From contig OZ024878.1 of assembly GCA_964017185.1 (NCBI GenBank), positions 18,541,851-18,605,850 of the forward strand: a DNA stretch of 64,000 nt. The letters are read 5' to 3'. The translations under genes were made by a program, and so were the position numbers. Positions within the stretch are counted from its first letter, which is position 1, and the number at the start of each line of letters is the position of its first letter. Below are positions 63,760 through 64,000 of the stretch, in pieces. The stretch is from Rugalucina vietnamica. Its lineage: Eukaryota > Mollusca > Bivalvia > Lucinida > Lucinidae. The notes below the pieces were generated by a model. That model was not told where the DNA came from. It did not search any database and saw nothing but the letters and a program-made list of their open reading frames with translations.

Positions 63760-64000
63760 CAACATGCACAATTGGAGCAACAATCAGATGAAATAGTTGA
63801 TTCTGGTGACAAACTTACAAAAAGACTTTTAACCCCTTCAAGTTCTGCAGGAGTTGCTTTCTCAGTCTATCTAGACCATGCTGTACAGCGTATGAGTGTT
63901 GGTACGAAGATCATATTTAACAGGGTCTTCATAAATGAAGGAAGTGTGTATGATACAAGCACTGGGATATTTAAGGTTCCAAGATCAGGGGTATATCTGC
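63760..64000 (+). CDS. C1q-domain protein, N-terminal part of domain (3' partial)
   Basis: An open frame of 80 codons runs to the window edge: QLEQQSDEIVDSGDKL, then AGVAFSVYLDHAV and IIFNRVFINEGSVYDTSTG with IFKVPRSGVYL. VAFS, the F-N/D-x-V-x-x-N-E-G-x-x-Y-D-x-x-T-G-x-F block and P-x-x-G-x-Y are hallmarks of the globular C1q domain, which is greatly expanded in bivalves, where members are secreted trimeric binding proteins. Preceding residues could be coiled coil. There is no start codon or pyrimidine-rich acceptor; the frame begins right after the TAA in the preceding element's end. It is on the strand opposite UAP1. The gene may be interrupted or the upstream exon boundary misjudged. Confidence 0.8.

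Overview
The window looks like nuclear DNA from a bivalve mollusc. Two conserved animal genes are split by long introns, part of a C1q-domain gene lies at the right edge, and the rest is AT-rich DNA crowded with short inverted-repeat transposons, tRNA-derived SINEs and pearl/Helentron-like tandem-repeat elements of the kind described in clams and oysters. The species cannot be fixed by eye. I found no operon, CRISPR array, rRNA or convincing functional tRNA gene.

Layout. 1-5.4 kb: intergenic, with a TACG-word inverted-repeat element (753-1880), small MITEs and a 5'-truncated non-LTR retrotransposon tail (about 4540-5118). 5465-32994 (+): a complete cysteine-string protein gene (DNAJC5/CSP), six coding exons joined in frame to 218 codons. 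Its 10.7 kb and 10.4 kb introns are almost wholly transposon-derived. 33-52 kb: a gene-poor transposon field with many copies of one 230-bp palindromic MITE (called MITE-A here) and a tandem duplication of a 2.5 kb unit whose second copy has grown to 9.4 kb by insertions. 52252-60210 (-): the 3' third of a UDP-N-acetylhexosamine pyrophosphorylase gene (UAP1), five exons including a 30-nt frame-neutral microexon; its 5' exons lie outside the window. 61.9-63.76 kb: an 11-unit, 151-bp tandem array ending in a hairpin. 63760-64000 (+): start of a C1q domain, cut by the window edge.

The genes have unrelated jobs. CSP is a palmitoylated synaptic-vesicle co-chaperone of Hsc70. UAP1 makes UDP-GlcNAc/UDP-GalNAc for chitin and glycan synthesis. 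C1q proteins are often secreted lectin-like immune factors in bivalves. What links them is shared transposon families.

The main unusual signals are: (1) several different inverted-repeat elements, each carrying many copies of its own short word in both orientations; (2) up to six levels of nested insertion inside CSP intron 4, readable from target-site duplications; (3) a tandem duplication that supplies empty sites for several elements; (4) a UAP1 microexon where human AGX1/AGX2 isoforms are thought to differ; (5) MITEs placed within tens of bases of splice sites.
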